From contig NZ_CP015637.1 of assembly GCF_001708445.1 (NCBI RefSeq), forward strand, positions 62,001-126,000: 64,000 nucleotides of DNA, written 5' to 3'. The notes beneath the pieces are model-generated. The model was not told the origin of the DNA. It ran no database searches and saw only the letters and a program-made list of their open reading frames with translations. Source of the stretch: Pseudomonas fluorescens. GTDB lineage: Bacteria > Pseudomonadota > Gammaproteobacteria > Pseudomonadales > Pseudomonadaceae. Made by a program: the position numbers and the translations under genes. Shown one piece after another: positions 43,301 through 51,395 of this stretch (its first letter is position 1; each line of letters begins with the position of its first letter).

Positions 43301-46300
43301 TGAATGTCACCAGCGACGTCTCGCCGATTTTCAGCGCCGAGTCGGCAACGACGATGGTCGCGGTCGGCCGCGCGGTATCGATGGCGTAGTTGTTGGAATC
43401 GGTCGTACCGCTGCCGGCATTGCCCACCAGGTCGGCGATCCCGGTGTTGTTCAAAGTGATGAGGTTGGTGGCGTCGGTGAGGCTGGCGCTCGGGGTGAAT
43501 GTGCCTGTCCAGGTGATACCGCCATCGTTGCTGGTCACCGCGCTCAACGTACCGTTGGCGACGCTCAGGTCGGCGTTGGTAAAGCCGGTGACCGCTTCGC
43601 TGAACGTGAATGTCACCAGCGACGTGTCGCCGATTTTCAGCGCCGAGTCGGCAACGACGATGGTCGCGGTCGGCCGCGCGGTATCGATGGTGTAGTTGTT
43701 GGAGTCGGTCGTACCGCTGCCGGCGTTGCCCGCCAGGTCGGCGATGCCGGCGTTGTTCAAGGTGATGAGGTTGGTGGTGTCGGTGATGCTGGCGCTCGGG
43801 GTGAATGTGCCTGTCCAGGTGATACCTCCATCGTTGCTGGTCACCGATGTCAGGGTACCGTTGGCAATCGTCAGGTCGGCATTGGTGAAGCCGGTGACTG
43901 CTTCGCTGAACGTGATGGTGACCAGGGACGTGCCGCCGATGTTCAGCGCAGGGTTGGCTATTACCACGCTTGCGGTCGGGCGCACGGTGTCGATGGTGTA
44001 GTTATTGGACGTGGTAGTACCGGTGCCCACGTTGGTCGAGGTGTCGGTGTAGAGCGTGTTGTCCAGGGTAATGACGTTGGTGCCGCTGGTGACGCCAGCC
44101 GTCGGCGTGAAGGTGGCGGTCCAGTGGATGTTATCGCTGGTGGTCAGGCTGCTCAGGGTGCCGTTGGAGGCCGTCATGTCGGCCAGGCTGAATCCGGTCA
44201 CCGCTTCGCTGAAGGTGATGTTCACCACGGAGGAGCCACCGAGGTTCAGCCCGGGGCTGGCCACGGCGACTGTCGCCGTCGGCCGTACCGTATCGACGGC
44301 GTAGTTATTGGAGGTGGAGGTACCGCTGCCCGCCAGACCATTCGACACGCCGGTGACACCGGTATTGTCCAGCACAATATGGTTGCTCGCGCTGGTCACG
44401 CTCGCATCTGGGGTGAACGTCGCCGTCCAGGTGAGGCCGCCATCATTGGAGATGACGCTGCTCAAGGTGCCGTTGGAGACCGTCAGGTCGGCGTTGGTGA
44501 AACCGGTGACGGCCAGGTTGAAGGTAATGGTCACCTGCGAAGTGCTGCCAATGTGCTGGGCCGCGTTCGCCACTACGATGGTCGCGGACGGCGTCGGTGC
44601 GTAGGCGGTGTTCACTGTACCGCCGTCGTTGAAGATATTGTTCACGGCAGCCACGGAGGCACCCGTGCTGCCTCCACCCAACGCCGGGCCACCGGAACCG
44701 CTGCCACCGACGTTGCCGCTCATGGCCGCAAAGTTGGCGGCCGTCATCAACAGCGTGCCTTTGTTCCAGATCGCACCAACGCCTTTGCCCGCCGCGCCGC
44801 CCGAGTCTGCTGAACCCCCCAGGCCACCGCCACCACCGCCACCTCCGCCGGCCGCGATGTTATTGGAGATCACCGAAGTGCCGACGACCGTCAGGGTGCC
44901 GGAGCTGGCGTTGTAGATACCGCCACTGGCCGAAGCCCCTGCCCGGCCAGGCTTGTCCCACCCGGAACCGCCACCGCCGCCGCCAATGGAAATAGTGCCG
45001 TTGTTTGCGGTGCCGCCGGCACCGCCATTGCTGTAGTTGGCTGCCCCCATGCCACCCGCGCCGCCGCTGCTGCTGCCACCACGGCCGCCCATATAGTTCG
45101 GGTTGTAGCCGCCACCATTGCCACCGGTGTTGGCGCTACCGGACGTCCCACCATAAACGCCGGTACCGAAGCCCGAAGTGCCGCCATGGCCGCCGGCCTG
45201 GCCGCCAAGAGCACCGCCGCCGCCGCCGCCACCACCCACCGCGCCGCCAACGTAGGGCGCGGTGACCCCACCGCCCCCGCCACCGCCCGAGGCCGCGTTG
45301 CTGGTCACCCTGACATTGTTCAAGGTCAGGTTGCCGAGGTTGACAATACCGCCGCCCATTGCCGCTGTGCCGTCGACACCCGCCGCTGCGCCATTACCCG
45401 CCGCCAGGCCTTGGGTGATGACCAAGCCATCCAGCGTCGCCGTCACACCGCTCCCCACCCTCAGCACCTGAGTCTTGTACTGCCCGCTGAGGGTCACATC
45501 CGCCACACCGTCTTGGTTCAGATCACCGGCGATGGTGACGTTTTTGCTGATGACCAATTGCGAGTTGAGGTTAACCGTCATGGTGGTACTGAACGTGACG
45601 GTATCGCCGGACACCGAATCGCTCAGAGCCTGGCGCAATGAGCCGACGCCACTGTCACCGTTGTTGACCACCGTGATCGTGGCCAACCCGTACTGGTACG
45701 CCGACATCGCCTGGTACGACAACGCGGTATGGCTCTCGATGGAGCCGGTGGCAATTTCCAACGTCCAATCGCCACCCTCGCCGGTGCGGTTGCTGGACGC
45801 GGCAATATCACGGCCGGTCAATTGCGCCAGGGAGTCGACGAAGTTGAGCCCTTTGCTGTCCCCTGCCGTGTTGCACGCGTAGATCAGAATGTCGCCGCCC
45901 ACATTCATGTCCTGGCCGATCTGCGCCAGCACTTCGCTGCGGGCCGCGATGTTGTCGGCCGACAAATAGGTGCTGCCCAGCCACAAATCGCCGGTGTTGC
46001 CGTGGGCGAGGATCTGCACCGAGCTCACGCCCTGGTGGCTGCCCAGATAATCGGCAATCTGCTGCAGACCGTCTTTGCTGGCATCCAGCTGCACCACCTC
46101 GGTGCCGGGGGCGACGCCCTTGAGCAAGTTGGCGGAGTCTTTGACCCGGGCGTCGACGAACACTACGGTCTGCCCCGGAACGGTAACCGGCGCCGGTGTG
46201 GCCGGCGCGTCGGTTTGCCCATGGGTGTCTTTGCTGGCGGTGGCGTGCTCGGTCGTCGGCGCCTTGGCGGCCGCGTCGGCAGTAGCATGGCTGTCCGCCT

Positions 46301-46433
46301 GGGCGGCATCGGCCACAGTGGCGGCCACCGCGCCGTCAAACAACATGCGCGGTTCCAGGAACATGATCATCGGCGTCGCCAGAGGGTTGGCGCCTGTTGT
46401 TGTCTGCCGTGCCTTACCTTTGCTCCACCACAT
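40380..46433 (-). CDS. Large LEPR/DUF4347 adhesin with 12 Ig-like repeats
   Basis: A 2,017-residue surface protein. In order: a basic N terminus with no Sec signal (MWWSKGKARQ) and the LEPRMLFDGA motif (residues 26-35); an Ala/Thr-rich linker; a DUF4347 domain (about 90-245) with a caspase-like His144 (LAHGN) and Cys187 (YACNT) pair; a beta-helix-like stretch (250-370); a Gly-rich region (375-560) with runs of up to nine glycines; 12 Ig-like repeats of about 102 residues (about 615-1830); and a 150-residue C terminus. No RTX nonapeptides are visible. The ATG at 46433 has GGTGAG upstream; 46469 is less likely. It is preceded by a terminator and followed by the TolC-like gene. Adhesion is inferred. 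Confidence 0.9.
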   Translation of the reverse strand: MWWSKGKARQTTTGANPLATPMIMFLEPRMLFDGAVAATVADAAQADSHATADAAAKAPTTEHATASKDTHGQTDAPATPAPVTVPGQTVVFVDARVKDSANLLKGVAPGTEVVQLDASKDGLQQIADYLGSHQGVSSVQILAHGNTGDLWLGSTYLSADNIAARSEVLAQIGQDMNVGGDILIYACNTAGDSKGLNFVDSLAQLTGRDIAASSNRTGEGGDWTLEIATGSIESHTALSYQAMSAYQYGLATITVVNNGDSGVGSLRQALSDSVSGDTVTFSTTMTVNLNSQLVISKNVTIAGDLNQDGVADVTLSGQYKTQVLRVGSGVTATLDGLVITQGLAAGNGAAAGVDGTAAMGGGIVNLGNLTLNNVRVTSNAASGGGGGGGVTAPYVGGAVGGGGGGGGALGGQAGGHGGTSGFGTGVYGGTSGSANTGGNGGGYNPNYMGGRGGSSSGGAGGMGAANYSNGGAGGTANNGTISIGGGGGGSGWDKPGRAGASASGGIYNASSGTLTVVGTSVISNNIAAGGGGGGGGGLGGSADSGGAAGKGVGAIWNKGTLLMTAANFAAMSGNVGGSGSGGPALGGGSTGASVAAVNNIFNDGGTVNTAYAPTPSATIVVANAAQHIGSTSQVTITFNLAVTGFTNADLTVSNGTLSSVISNDGGLTWTATFTPDASVTSASNHIVLDNTGVTGVSNGLAGSGTSTSNNYAVDTVRPTATVAVASPGLNLGGSSVVNITFSEAVTGFSLADMTASNGTLSSLTTSDNIHWTATFTPTAGVTSGTNVITLDNTLYTDTSTNVGTGTTTSNNYTIDTVRPTASVVIANPALNIGGTSLVTITFSEAVTGFTNADLTIANGTLTSVTSNDGGITWTGTFTPSASITDTTNLITLNNAGIADLAGNAGSGTTDSNNYTIDTARPTATIVVADSALKIGDTSLVTFTFSEAVTGFTNADLSVANGTLSAVTSNDGGITWTGTFTPSASLTDATNLITLNNTGIADLVGNAGSGTTDSNNYAIDTARPTATIVVADSALKIGETSLVTFTFSEAVTGFTNADLTIANGTLSAVNSNDGGITWTGTFTPSASLTDTTNLITLDNTGIADLAGNAGSGTTDSNNYAIDTVRPTATIVVADPVLSIGGTSLVTFTFSEAVTGFTNADLSVANGTLSAVTSNDGGITWTGTFTPSASIADATNLITLNNTGIADLAGNAGSGTTDSNNYTIDTARPTATIVVADPALNIGGTSLVTITFSEAVSGFTNADLSVANGTLSAVSSNDGGITWTATFTPTSNVTDATNLITLNNTGVNDLAGNVGTGTTDSNNYAIDTQRPTATLVVTDSALGIGQTSLVTITFSEAVTGFTNADLTIANGTLSAVSSNDGGITWTATLTPVNGVTHANNVITLDNTGVTDLAGNAGSGTTDSNNYAVDSQRPTATIVLADTALVAGETSLVTITFSEAVTGFTNSDLNVPNGTLTAVSSADGGVTWTATFTPTAGIKDTTNLITLNNTGIADLAGNVGTGTTNSVNFTVDTVRPTATIVVADNALNIGETSLVTITFSEAVSGFTNADLTIANGTLTTVSSSDGGVTWTATFTPTSNVTDATNLITLDNSGVQNGSGNTGSGSTDSNNYAIDTQRPTATIVVTNDSLNIGATSLVTITFSEAVTGFDLSDLSVANAVLSNLASNDGGKTWTATLTPTAAITDATNLIVLDAGQVNDTAGNVGTGIAISNNYAIDGERPTATISIANPNLTVGQTTTVTFTFSEKVSGFNLDALSVANGSLSNLVTGDGGKTWTATLTPTANLNDPSNFITLDNRLVNDLSGNAGSGYANSNNYAINTVALTGDPLFRVTDPAPPQDAPNPPLQPIVFGRPTGVLGSPIGFPPLFEQRELGAGLPPVGSIFLRNGALAPSYIAQVFGTDRAGDSSASGFLGLGGGDGGVFGSSTLSSLFNRETHGDDSPLKASDNQSIKGPGDPVQGARGMFGAPSLGQQLQQLKDTEQRQVMDLAHALQQVGISEMQA
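40935..44597. repeat. Twelve tandem repeats of about 306 bp encoding Ig-like domains
   Basis: The period is 306 bases (102 codons). Each unit begins with RPTATIVVAD and contains SEAVTGFTNADL, NGTLSAV, SNDGGITWT and NNY. Units between about 42470 and 44000 are most alike at DNA level; the outer units are more diverged. Such arrays are prone to copy-number change. Confidence 0.93.
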
Positions 46434-46471
46434 GCTGCTCACCCGTTTGTCGAATGCTGATACCCGCAATG

Positions 46472-46498
46472 AAAAAAACCGCGATCAGCCGATCGCGG
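46472..46498 (-). terminator. Intrinsic terminator at the end of the sulfotransferase gene
   Basis: On the minus strand an eight-base GC-rich stem (ccgcgatc/gatcgcgg) with loop ggct is followed by seven thymines. The sulfotransferase stop codon lies in the hairpin. It falls only about 40 bases before the adhesin start, so it either ends the upstream transcript or acts as an attenuator. Confidence 0.85.
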
Positions 46499-47348
46499 CA
46501 TCGGCTTTGGTGCGAATTACATTGGCGGCGCTCAGGCTGCCATCCCGCCAGAAATCCATATGCGCAAACTGCTCGAAGAGGTCCGGCGGCAGGATCGTAC
46601 GCCGAGGCTGCAAAGCGACCTTGGGCTTGACCCGATGCAACCCGCTGACGCCCAGAGCCTCGTCGAAGTCCGGCGCGTCATAGCTGAGGTTGTCGAAGTC
46701 ATGCTCGAACCACGGCTGCTCGATAAATTCGTAGACCAGCCGCATCACGCGCTCGGGCGCCTGGGATAGCAGGTCGTAGTCGACGATCAACATGGACCCG
46801 GCGTTTTCACCGTAGTACGCCTCTTTGAGGGCCGACCAGGCATAGCCCACGAGGCGATTGCGCTGGCCCAGGGTTTCGACACGGCTGTATACGGTGTTGC
46901 GCTCGATGTCGTCGTTGAACAGCTTGGTGTTCTCGAACGGATTGGCGCGATAGAGGCGTTCCAGGCTGTCCATGATCCACGCCACGTTGCGCACACAGGC
47001 AATGACCTTGGCCTGGGGAAACAGGTCATGCAGGGCGGGCATGCGCGCGCACCACTGGCGGTTGGTGTCGAACACCACCGGGGTGGAGGGTTTGTCGCCG
47101 TAATAAGCATCGAACAAGCCGCGCAACAGGCGGCGGCGGGTGTCCGGATCAATGACCGAGCCAAACTCGCTGCCGGCGCTGCACTGCGCCAGCACACCAT
47201 TGAACAACGACCCTATGGGACTGCTCATGCCGGCGCGAAAGCGTGGGTTCTGCAACAGGATTGCAGAGAGCAAGGTCGAGCCGGAACGCGGCAGACCGGA
47301 GATAAAGTGATACTGCAATCCTTTCACCACTTTGTAGGACAAATCCAT
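46485..47348 (-). CDS. PAPS-dependent sulfotransferase
   Basis: A 287-residue sulfotransferase-family protein. The 5'-phosphosulfate loop is FISGLPRSGST (about residues 15-25) and the 3'-phosphate site is VIACVRNVAWIMDS (Arg120 and Ser128). There is no signal peptide, so it acts in the cytoplasm. Relatives transfer sulfate from PAPS to glycans, lipids or tyrosines, and the acceptor here cannot be read from sequence. It is directly upstream of the adhesin gene, and an APS kinase lies downstream of the adhesin and TolC-like genes. That context suggests sulfation of the adhesin or of a glycan on it. Confidence 0.9.
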   Translation of the reverse strand: MDLSYKVVKGLQYHFISGLPRSGSTLLSAILLQNPRFRAGMSSPIGSLFNGVLAQCSAGSEFGSVIDPDTRRRLLRGLFDAYYGDKPSTPVVFDTNRQWCARMPALHDLFPQAKVIACVRNVAWIMDSLERLYRANPFENTKLFNDDIERNTVYSRVETLGQRNRLVGYAWSALKEAYYGENAGSMLIVDYDLLSQAPERVMRLVYEFIEQPWFEHDFDNLSYDAPDFDEALGVSGLHRVKPKVALQPRRTILPPDLFEQFAHMDFWRDGSLSAANVIRTKADAAIG

Positions 47349-47434
47349 TTATGGTGGAAGCGTAGTAGAGGATTGCAGGGTCAACTAGTGTTCATTTGCC
47401 ACTATTTCGGCATTTTCTCAATGCCAATTCGCGA

Positions 47435-49048
47435 TTAGCGACAGCCCTCCGGCTGCGAAGGCTCTGGCCCGCGGCAAAGCACGAACAGGCGTGCCCTGGC
47501 TCCACCGCCATCCTGGCGCAAAAGTTCGCGCCAATCGGTGGGAATCGGCGCGAAATCGTCCGGCAAATCAGTGCTGCTGATCAGCCAGACGCGGCGCGTA
47601 TCCGCCGGTAAAGCCGACAGATTATCGAGGTAGATACGCCCGCCGTCCTGGTCCACCAGCGTACCGAAGCCATACGCGTTAGGCCGGGTCGACGTGCCAT
47701 CCGGTTTGGGCGGGGTATAGAGCTGCAATTGGGCGTCAGTCTGGTCGTAATACACGTAGCTCAAGTACCACAGCATGTCGCTAAGGACGATGCGGTCGCC
47801 TTCCTGATAGTTACGGTTGACGAACTCCACCGGCACGTTGAAATTATCGCGGTCGTCCACGGTTGCATTGCTCTTCAGCCCCAGCAGTTCCACGCTGATA
47901 AACAGCACCAGGAACGCGGCGCCCCAGCGTGACAGGCGTTTAGGCAGGCGGTCGATGGCCAGGGCCACCATGATCGGCAAGCCAAGGGCATACGCCGTGA
48001 GGTAGCGCTCGATGAACACCGGGGAAATAAACGATACCGCATACACCAGCAACAGCGGCAGCAGGAAGAATAGCGCCAGCAGGCCGGCCGGCCGATGGGC
48101 TTCGCGATCACGCCAGGCGGTCACCCCCACGACGGCGATCAGTAGCAGCGGGAACGACCAGAACAATGGTGCCCAGAAACCGATGCCCTCGTCCTGGAGC
48201 ATGAACTGCCAGATCATCGACGGGACGGAGATCAGCGTGACCGGGTCTTCCCAGCCGATATCCCCCCCGGTCTTGAGCTGTTCGACGTGCTGCACCAGGT
48301 CCACCAAGTTGGGCAACCAGGGCAAGTACAGCACTACAATCAGGACATTGGCGCACCACCACGCTGGGCGCAGGAGCAACCGTCGGCCAGGTGCCTGGGA
48401 CGAGTACAACAACCCCAGGTAGGCCCAATGCACCATTACACACAAGGCCATGAAGTAATGGGTATAGAAACCGGCCGCCATCAGCAGCACATAGGCCGCC
48501 AGGTAGCGCGTGCGCTCGGGGCGGCGTACCCAATACACCAGCGCCAGCGTCGCAGCCAGCAGCCACACGGCCAGCAGCGAGTACATACGCACTTCCTGGC
48601 TGTATCGCACGGCAGTGGGGTACAGCGCCAGCAGCACACCCGCCAGCACGGCGGCACGATAGGTGGACAGTAGCCGCGTCAGCCAGATACCCAGGCCCAC
48701 CGCGACCACGCCGGGAATCGCGCTCATGCCGCGAATCGACCAGATGCCGTCGCCAAACAGGCCGATCCAGCCGCGCAGCATGAAAAAATACAACGGGGGG
48801 TGCACATCATGGGCCGCGTGGAACCACAGGTCGTCTACCGCGTATTCGCTGAGCAGCAGGCTCGAACCTTCGTCACCCCAGATCGCCGCCGCTGTCAGGC
48901 CATAAAAACGTACGGCCATGGCCAGCGCCAGAATCGGCACCCACCATAGCCGGCTGAGCCAACCGGCACCCGCCCAGGCAGCCGAGAGGCGACTGACTGC
49001 GGGAAAAACCCCAACTTTGTCGTCTTGTTCTACCACGGACCGTCGCAC
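47435..49048 (-). CDS. GT39-like membrane glycosyltransferase
   Basis: A 537-residue polytopic protein of the ArnT/PMT (GT39/GT83) superfamily, with 10-12 membrane helices. The first periplasmic loop carries the catalytic-type acidic pair (IWGDEGSSLL) and the conserved DVHPPLYFFML segment. The C-terminal 120 residues form a soluble domain. These enzymes move sugars from polyprenyl-phosphate carriers to proteins or lipids. The GTG at 49048 has AGAGGA upstream; the longer frame to 49150 has no site. It is 86 bases upstream of the sulfotransferase on the same strand and may glycosylate the adhesin or another surface molecule. Confidence 0.85.
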   Translation of the reverse strand: MRRSVVEQDDKVGVFPAVSRLSAAWAGAGWLSRLWWVPILALAMAVRFYGLTAAAIWGDEGSSLLLSEYAVDDLWFHAAHDVHPPLYFFMLRGWIGLFGDGIWSIRGMSAIPGVVAVGLGIWLTRLLSTYRAAVLAGVLLALYPTAVRYSQEVRMYSLLAVWLLAATLALVYWVRRPERTRYLAAYVLLMAAGFYTHYFMALCVMVHWAYLGLLYSSQAPGRRLLLRPAWWCANVLIVVLYLPWLPNLVDLVQHVEQLKTGGDIGWEDPVTLISVPSMIWQFMLQDEGIGFWAPLFWSFPLLLIAVVGVTAWRDREAHRPAGLLALFFLLPLLLVYAVSFISPVFIERYLTAYALGLPIMVALAIDRLPKRLSRWGAAFLVLFISVELLGLKSNATVDDRDNFNVPVEFVNRNYQEGDRIVLSDMLWYLSYVYYDQTDAQLQLYTPPKPDGTSTRPNAYGFGTLVDQDGGRIYLDNLSALPADTRRVWLISSTDLPDDFAPIPTDWRELLRQDGGGARARLFVLCRGPEPSQPEGCR

Positions 49049-49298
49049 CTCAATTCCTCTGAAACTGCCTCTTTTCAAGGCAAACCCTGCGCATGCGCAA
49101 ACAAGCGCCACTCTAGGACAAAAGCCTCGGTTTCGCTTGCTGTTTTGCACCCGCCAGGCGTTGTGTTACCGGCTGGGGGTCACCTGACCATCCTGCCTGC
49201 CCACACTCTTCGGGATGTTGCGCAAAGGCCCGGCGCACACGGGGTTTCAACGGTTTATGCGGCTTACCGCTACGCGGCTGGCGTCCTCCTGACGCTTG

Positions 49299-51395
49299 TC
49301 AGAACCCACTTTCCCGTACCCCCAGCGCTGCCGCCCGTCGCCAGGCCACGCCCAGTACCGACTCACTGCGCCCTTGCAGCATCACCACTCCGCGCAGCGG
49401 TTGATGGGGGGTAGGGATCGTTTCAACGCTTTTCAGTCGCGCACCGTATTGAGCCTGTACCGGCTCCGGTCGCTGATTTTCGTCGCGGCGCACGGCAATT
49501 GGCCCATGGTGATCGGAGGTCAGTGCCTCCTGGTCCAGATAGGCCACGCCGTTGGCGTCGATGTCGGTCAATACCACAGGGATGGCCACGTGCATCGGGT
49601 CATCGGCGATAAACCGTCCAGTGGAGCCCGGCGCCACCCGCCACAGTTCGGCCTCGGCCAGGTAACCGCGCAGGCGTGCGCCCTCTTCCACCACCTGGGC
49701 CAGTGAGTCCTTGGGCGACAGCCAACGGCCCACGCTCAATTGCGGCAGTACATCGCGCACCCTGCCGGCATGGGGGGCGCGCAACAGCAGGCGTTCGCGC
49801 TGGGCGGCCAGCCCACGGTATTCGGCCAGGGCCTGGGACAGACGCTGATCGTTGATCCCGGCATCCGCAGCCGTTTCACTGCGCCCGGCCTGGCGGCGCA
49901 TCTGCAGCTGCAAAATCTCCACTTCACGGCGCACGATGCTTTGCCGCGCGTCCAAATCCGGTGACTCCAGTTCGTACAAGACCTGGCCCTGGGTGACGGT
50001 TTGCCCATCCGCCACCCGCAACTGCTTGACCCGCGCGGCCACCGGCGCGTGCAACGCGCTGGCGCGCCCGGCTTCGAGCATGGCCGGCAGCTCGACGGCG
50101 CTGCGCCACGGCACCACCAGCGCCAGCCCGATCAACACCAACCCCAGGCTGCTCAACAGCACACGCGGCGCATGGGCCTGGCTGCGACGACTCCACCATT
50201 CGCGCCATTCCTTGAAGATCGGCAGGAAGATGAACCAGACCAACTCCACCAGCATCAGGAAGATCCCGAGCAGTTTGAAGAACAGGTGATACACCGCCAG
50301 GGCAATCCCCAGAAACAGCGCCGCCCGCCACAGCCACGCCAGGTAGCCCCACGCCAACAAGCGTCGTTGCATCGTCGGCGACCACGGCTCCGGCGCCGGC
50401 TCGCCATACCCGAACAACAGTTCACGCAGGCGCCAACGGCACAGGGCAAAGGCGCGGCCTTGCAGGTTATCCACCCCCCATAAATCGCTGATCAAGAAGT
50501 AGCCATCAAAACGCATGAACGGGTTGAGGTTGATCGCCAACGTCGTCAGCCACGTGGCACTGGCCAACATGAACGCCGCGGTGCGCGCCGGGCCATCCGG
50601 CAGCAGCGCCCAGGCAAGCAAGGCGATACAAGCCAGCAGCAACTCGGCCATCACCCCGCCGGCACCGATCATCAACCGCGCACGGCGATCATTGACCCGC
50701 CAGGCGTCGCTCACATCGGTGTAGAACATCGGCAACAGCACCATGAACGCCACACCCATGCTCTGAACCCGACAGCCAGCGCGTTTGGCCATATAGGCAT
50801 GGCCGAACTCATGGCACAACTTGGCGAAGCACAACACCACACCAAACGCCAAGGCGCCGCCGAGGCTGAACAAGTGCGGGAACGTCGCCAGAAAGCGCTG
50901 CCAGTCGCGCGCGACCAAAAACACGCCCAGGCCCAGAACTGCCGGCAGGCCGTACCGCAGCAAGCCCGGACCGAAGCGCGCCAGCCAGGGCCATGTCCGG
51001 TTGAGAAAAGCGTCCGGACGCCACAGCGGAATGCGGAAAAACAGGTACTGATGCAGCAACACCTGCCACAGGCTCTGCTTTTGTGCGGCCGCTTTATAGA
51101 GGTAACTGGCGCGCTGCTGCGGATCAAGGCCGGTGATCAGGTCATGGGCGCGCAAAAAGCTCAGCAGCTCCTCCACTTCGCTGATGCCCAGGGGCAAACC
51201 CGGTTCACGGTTGGCGGCTTGCAGGACTTTCTCTGGATCGCCCAGGGACCAGTGGCGCAGCAAACGAATGGCGGTGGCGCCGAGTTTGAAATAGCGCCCG
51301 CGCACCGGGTCGGCCAGGGTCCAGCGTGGCGAACCGTCCAGCGCCGCGCCGGCACTGGACAGTTGCAGGTCTTCGCGCAGTGTGGGCAGGTTCAT
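49299..51395 (-). CDS. PqqD-like/M50 zinc protease/HlyD fusion protein
   Basis: A 698-residue fusion of the putative peptide zinc metalloprotease group. Residues 1-90 resemble a PqqD-like peptide-binding domain (WTLADPVRGRYFKL). Residues about 145-410 are an M50 site-2-protease-like membrane domain with HEFGH at 195-199 and NPFMRFDGY at 291-299 (third zinc ligand Asp297). Residues 440-698 are a HlyD-type adaptor with a lipoyl half-motif (VKQLRVADGQTVTQGQVLYE). All zinc ligands are intact. Its start overlaps the stop of the upstream adaptor gene by one base. It probably takes part in export of the adhesin, with or without proteolysis. Confidence 0.88.
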   Translation of the reverse strand: MNLPTLREDLQLSSAGAALDGSPRWTLADPVRGRYFKLGATAIRLLRHWSLGDPEKVLQAANREPGLPLGISEVEELLSFLRAHDLITGLDPQQRASYLYKAAAQKQSLWQVLLHQYLFFRIPLWRPDAFLNRTWPWLARFGPGLLRYGLPAVLGLGVFLVARDWQRFLATFPHLFSLGGALAFGVVLCFAKLCHEFGHAYMAKRAGCRVQSMGVAFMVLLPMFYTDVSDAWRVNDRRARLMIGAGGVMAELLLACIALLAWALLPDGPARTAAFMLASATWLTTLAINLNPFMRFDGYFLISDLWGVDNLQGRAFALCRWRLRELLFGYGEPAPEPWSPTMQRRLLAWGYLAWLWRAALFLGIALAVYHLFFKLLGIFLMLVELVWFIFLPIFKEWREWWSRRSQAHAPRVLLSSLGLVLIGLALVVPWRSAVELPAMLEAGRASALHAPVAARVKQLRVADGQTVTQGQVLYELESPDLDARQSIVRREVEILQLQMRRQAGRSETAADAGINDQRLSQALAEYRGLAAQRERLLLRAPHAGRVRDVLPQLSVGRWLSPKDSLAQVVEEGARLRGYLAEAELWRVAPGSTGRFIADDPMHVAIPVVLTDIDANGVAYLDQEALTSDHHGPIAVRRDENQRPEPVQAQYGARLKSVETIPTPHQPLRGVVMLQGRSESVLGVAWRRAAALGVRESGF

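Noticed and set aside
40935..44597. Regular repeats considered as a CRISPR array or satellite
   Set aside because: The period of 306 bases, an open reading frame throughout and Ig-like protein motifs show coding repeats.
40950..44600. Series of open frames of about 101 codons on the plus strand across the adhesin repeats
   Set aside because: They recur with the 306-base repeat period and are the antisense image of the Ig-like repeats; no ribosome-binding sites or known family features.
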